Assembly: GCA_040220875.1 (NCBI GenBank)
Contig: JAVJVX010000003.1
Coordinates: 324,969-388,968, forward strand
From: Alphaproteobacteria bacterium
GTDB lineage: Bacteria; Pseudomonadota; Alphaproteobacteria; JAVJVX01
Direction: 5' to 3'
Length of the DNA: 64,000 bases
Position 1 is the first letter of the stretch, and every line of letters starts with the position of its first letter. The notes under the pieces were generated by a model. The model saw only the letters and a program-made list of their open reading frames with translations. It had not been told where the DNA came from and searched no databases. Below are positions 60,803 through 64,000 of the stretch, piece by piece. Both the position numbers and the translations under genes were made by a program.

Positions 60803-62794
60803 ATGGCCGATGATACCGACGACATTTTCAAGCCGAAGCTCGGGCGCATTCGCAGCCTGGGCGGCGCGCGCACGAAGAGCTACTTGGGTCGCGTGCTCCG
60901 GCAGGTCTCGAAGGCAGGCAAGTCCGGTTTCGGAACCGGAGCCGCGTCACGGCGCTATTCCGGCTACCGGATCGGGCGCGGCAATGACGTACTTCGGCGT
61001 GGTCGCGCCGGACACCGCTTCGGACCGACCTATCGGCGCGTCGTCATCAAGACGCGGATCGTCAAACTCAGAGGCGGCGGCATTGATGCCGCCCGAGCGC
61101 ACCTTCGCTATATCCAACGCGATGGAGTCTCCAGGGAGCACGAGCCGGGCCGGCTCTATGACGCCGCCCAAGACGAGGCGGACGGCAAGGCGTTCCTCGA
61201 GCGCAGCGACGGCGACCGGCATCAGTTCCGTTTTATCGTCTCGCCGGAAGATGCGACCGCGCTTGCCGACCTCAAGCCATTCGTCCGCGATCTGATGAGC
61301 ACGATGGAGAAAGACCTCGACACGCGGCTTGACTGGGTGGCGGTCGATCACTTCAACACCGAGCATCCGCATACCCATATCGTGCTCCGGGGCAAGGACG
61401 AGCTCGGCAAGGACCTTGTTATCGCCCGTGACTACATCGCCCACGGCATGCGGGCGCGGGCGAGCGAACTATTGACGCTGGAACTCGGGCCGCAGACCGA
61501 GCAGGAACTCCGGCAGAAACTGGAACACCAGGTTGAGCAGGACCGTTTCACCGATCTTGACCGGGCGCTGGTCCGCGACGCCGTGGACGGCATCGTGGAT
61601 GCGCGTGCCGAACCGCAGCGTCCCGACGCACGGTTCCGCCATGCTATGAAGATCGGCCGGCTGCACGTGCTCGCGCGGCGAGGCCTCGCCGAGGAGATGG
61701 AGCCGGGTCGATGGCGGCTCTCGCCGAAACTGGAGGAGACCCTCCGGCGCGCGGGCGAGCGTGGCGACATTATCAAGACTATGCACCGGGGACTGCGGCA
61801 GGCCGGACTCGATGCCGGCGCTACGGAGTATTCGATCTACGATCCCGCCGACCTGCGCGCGCCAACTATCACCGGTCGGATCATCGACCGCGGGCTCCAC
61901 GACGAGCTGAGCGACGGCCACTACGTCATGATCGACGCCGCCGATGGGCGGGTTCACTACGTCGCACTCGATCCACGGCAGGAGATGGAGGACTTGCCGC
62001 TCGGCGCCGTCGTCGAGGTTGGACCGGCGGCAGCCGGAATAAAGCCGTCCGACCGGACCATCGCCGAGATCGCCCGACGGAACGACGGCCTCTACACGAC
62101 GGACGCCCATCACGCATTTGATCCGCGTGCATCGGAGGAGTTCGTTCAGGCGCACGTCCGCAGGCTCGAAGCGCTGCGCCGCGCCAACGTCGTTCGGCGC
62201 TTTCCGGATGGGTCATGGGAAGTCCCCGAGGACCTCGAAGACCGGGTTGAGGCGCTCGCCAAAAAGCAGGCGCGATATCCGGGCCGCATCACGACCCTGT
62301 CGTTTCTGTCCCTTGAGGCTCAAGTCAATGCCGACGGCGCGACTTGGCTGGACCGGCAGCTTCTCGCCAAAGAACCGGCGACGCTACGCGGCGAGCGCTT
62401 CGGGGCCGAATCTGCCCAAGCCCTGCACCGGCGCCAAGAGCATCTCATGGAGCAAGGGCTGGCGGAGCGTGACGGAAAGACAATCCGCTACCAACGCAAT
62501 CTCCTTCGCGCGCTGCGGCAACGGGAGTTGGCGGCCGCCGGCGAGAAACTCGCCAAGGAGACGGGATTTGCCTTCGTGGAAACACGGGACGGGGATCGGA
62601 TCGATGGCGTCTACAAAAGGCCTATCCATCTCGCCAGCGGCAAGTTCGCCATCATTGAGAAATCAAAGGAGTTCACGCTCGTTCCCTGGCGGCCGGTCCT
62701 CGAACGCCAACGCGGAAAGCTGGTCGGCGGCGTCATGCGCGGGTCGTCGATGTCGTTCGATTTTACGAAGAAACGCGGGATTGGAATCGGGTGA
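60803..62794 (+). CDS. VirD2-like relaxase, DUF3363 family
   Basis: 663-aa DNA-nicking transfer protein. The catalytic region contains Y103 (LRYIQRDG), H140 (DRHQFRFIVSPED) and the metal triad in VDHFNTEHPHTHIVL (H183-H192). The C-terminal two thirds are the DUF3363 domain (DRGLHDELSDGHYVMIDAADG; final WRPVLERQRGKLVGG). It defines the element as mobilisable or conjugative. Mating-pore genes are not in the window and may lie to the right. Confidence 0.9.
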   Translation: MADDTDDIFKPKLGRIRSLGGARTKSYLGRVLRQVSKAGKSGFGTGAASRRYSGYRIGRGNDVLRRGRAGHRFGPTYRRVVIKTRIVKLRGGGIDAARAHLRYIQRDGVSREHEPGRLYDAAQDEADGKAFLERSDGDRHQFRFIVSPEDATALADLKPFVRDLMSTMEKDLDTRLDWVAVDHFNTEHPHTHIVLRGKDELGKDLVIARDYIAHGMRARASELLTLELGPQTEQELRQKLEHQVEQDRFTDLDRALVRDAVDGIVDARAEPQRPDARFRHAMKIGRLHVLARRGLAEEMEPGRWRLSPKLEETLRRAGERGDIIKTMHRGLRQAGLDAGATEYSIYDPADLRAPTITGRIIDRGLHDELSDGHYVMIDAADGRVHYVALDPRQEMEDLPLGAVVEVGPAAAGIKPSDRTIAEIARRNDGLYTTDAHHAFDPRASEEFVQAHVRRLEALRRANVVRRFPDGSWEVPEDLEDRVEALAKKQARYPGRITTLSFLSLEAQVNADGATWLDRQLLAKEPATLRGERFGAESAQALHRRQEHLMEQGLAERDGKTIRYQRNLLRALRQRELAAAGEKLAKETGFAFVETRDGDRIDGVYKRPIHLASGKFAIIEKSKEFTLVPWRPVLERQRGKLVGGVMRGSSMSFDFTKKRGIGIG

Positions 62795-62895
62795 TATCGT
62801 CACTGGTCATAGTCAGCGAAAACATCTGTTGTGATTAAAGCCGCTTTTGGGGTCCGCGAGGCCCTCCCTATCCGGCTATGGGATTCTGCTCCTCG

Positions 62896-64000
62896 TTACG
62901 GCAACACCCCAGGGTACTCAGCTCTGATCGCGCTTTCATAATCGTCAAGATCAGACCGGAGCACATGGTCGGCCATGGACCAGAACGTCGCCAAGCGCTG
63001 ACCGTATTGAGCGTCGGCGCCGCGCTGGCCACCATGGACGATCGATTGGATCAGAAATTGTCGCATCTGGCCTTGCTCCCCGTTGTGCGGAAGACTTCTC
63101 ATGTCACGCATGATGCATTCGTGCATGTACCCGGCGAACCTGTCACCCAGCTTATTCGAGTTAGCAATCGTCTCCATGCACGATCCGAGCGCGACAGCAG
63201 CGGATACAGGGATATTTCCGTTGTCATTGCCGAATTTTTTGAACTGCGAAATATTTAGATGAGGCGAATTTTCAGGCAGCCTTTCCACCAAGCTGACCCA
63301 CCTGCCAAGTACATCGATGACCTCGTAGATCAGTCTGGCCGAGCGCGTGGGAAATTCAGCGTTCGGGTTCACGTGAGGGTTTGATGTATCGTAAAACTTC
63401 TCCAATCGGTCGACGAAATAGGGAAAATAATAGAGCCACATGTGCCACTGAATGCCCTGACAGGCAGCGGCCGTGACCATTACATCGAAGAAAAAGATGC
63501 TGACGAATGTAGGGTCCTGCCAGCGTTCATCGTTGAAGTCCTCGGCACTTCCGTTCAGCCAAGCGACGTAATCTGCAGGACCGTCTGTGCGAAGCATCTT
63601 CATGACATGCTCGCCTATCGGCTTCCACACCGCGAGTTGTTTAGCCGTATGGGCGTCGACGAAAAGAAAATGGAGCAAGCGGTTGCTTGCGGGGAGCGCA
63701 TAGCCGCAAGATACCGTATTCTGATTTTGCTGGAGTTCCTGGTAAAGCACACTGCCAGTGTCGGAAATCAGATCACCAAAAAAGGCATCCGATAAGTCAT
63801 GTTTTCCGTATAGGTCCAGCCGCAACAGGTGGATGGCAAAATATGGCCGCATCCGCGCTATGAAGCGCCTGAGGTCCGCTGACCGAAAAAGAACCCGTGC
63901 AATGTCTTCCGCCTCAGTTTCGGCCCGGCTTTGCGCTGGAACGATGGCGACAAGCTTGCTGGCCCAATGGCGCAGCTTGTTGAAAATTGGTTGACGACGA
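62896..64000 (-). CDS. Unknown protein, 5' end beyond window
   Basis: The frame is open from the right edge to the stop at 62896, at least 368 codons; an internal Met lies at 63852. The visible protein is helical and rich in aromatic residues (WHMWLYYFPYFVDRLEKFY), with no membrane anchor, nucleotide motif or catalytic signature I can name. GC content is lower than in the transfer genes. It is transcribed toward the relaxase. It may be cargo of the element, possibly a defence or host-interaction gene, but that is a guess from position alone. Confidence 0.6.
   Translation of the reverse strand, partial: RRQPIFNKLRHWASKLVAIVPAQSRAETEAEDIARVLFRSADLRRFIARMRPYFAIHLLRLDLYGKHDLSDAFFGDLISDTGSVLYQELQQNQNTVSCGYALPASNRLLHFLFVDAHTAKQLAVWKPIGEHVMKMLRTDGPADYVAWLNGSAEDFNDERWQDPTFVSIFFFDVMVTAAACQGIQWHMWLYYFPYFVDRLEKFYDTSNPHVNPNAEFPTRSARLIYEVIDVLGRWVSLVERLPENSPHLNISQFKKFGNDNGNIPVSAAVALGSCMETIANSNKLGDRFAGYMHECIMRDMRSLPHNGEQGQMRQFLIQSIVHGGQRGADAQYGQRLATFWSMADHVLRSDLDDYESAIRAEYPGVLP

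Noticed and set aside
1-64000. CRISPR array
   Set aside because: No regularly spaced direct repeats of 25-40 bp were found; the only long direct repeat is the 40-bp pair around the dmeRF cassette, with two copies 2.7 kb apart.

Overview
The window looks like a chromosome segment of a high-GC alphaproteobacterium. The evidence is a class II (B12-dependent) ribonucleotide reductase, the complex I accessory subunit NDUFA12 next to mlaD, an RNase E with an acidic insert in its N-terminal half, the aroQ-accB-accC-aat cluster, and elongator tRNA-Met of alphaproteobacterial type. A Rhodospirillales-like host is possible, but the order cannot be fixed from this sequence.

Core region, about 1-36.8 kb. 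In order: nrdJ (3' end outside the window), NDUFA12, mlaD, a methyltransferase, a small conserved gene, a DUF2155 protein, then aat/accC/accB/aroQ on the minus strand. Next come a type III PLP decarboxylase, an M48 metalloprotease with TPRs, a class I aminotransferase, rne, an AMIN/amidase_3 amidase, PBP1A, prfB with a programmed +1 frameshift, a Bcp peroxiredoxin, glnE divergent from a YhdP/AsmA-like giant protein, tyrS divergent from anmK, and an alpha/beta hydrolase. A sulfur-handling operon (cysE-iscR-cysteine desulfurase-iscS-fdx-mnmA) follows, then a DoxX-like protein. The sulfur operon is headed by a strong sigma70-like promoter overlapped by a type-1 IscR-like site.

Island, about 36.9 kb to the right edge. 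It starts at tRNA-Met, whose 5' part is duplicated upstream. Next to it lie a tyrosine integrase and an AlpA-like regulator, then a decayed 3' tRNA half with a terminator and a broken ardC copy. The first cargo is a dmeR-dmeF-MFS divalent-metal (Co/Ni-type) efflux cassette between 40-bp direct repeats, one of which abuts a recombinase remnant. After a YcaC-like hydrolase lacking its nucleophile comes a leftward heavy-metal operon: small Cys/His protein, czcC, czcB, czcA, PII-like gene, P1B-type ATPase. It is controlled from a MerR-type promoter shared with a divergent merR-ynfA pair.

The mobilisation backbone fills 53-63 kb: ardC-like antirestriction protein, a 77-aa gene, a PP-loop (PAPS-reductase-like) protein, a large ParB-like protein, DUF736, a frameshifted DUF2285 gene, an AlpA-like gene, DUF2840, a TraF-type S26 peptidase and a DUF3363 relaxase. 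This gene set is typical of alphaproteobacterial integrative conjugative elements. An unrecognised cargo gene runs off the right edge.

The least explained parts are the hairpin-rich leader before ardC together with the ardC/PP-loop/ParB module, the cysteine-free DmeR, and the small Cys/His protein heading the czc operon.
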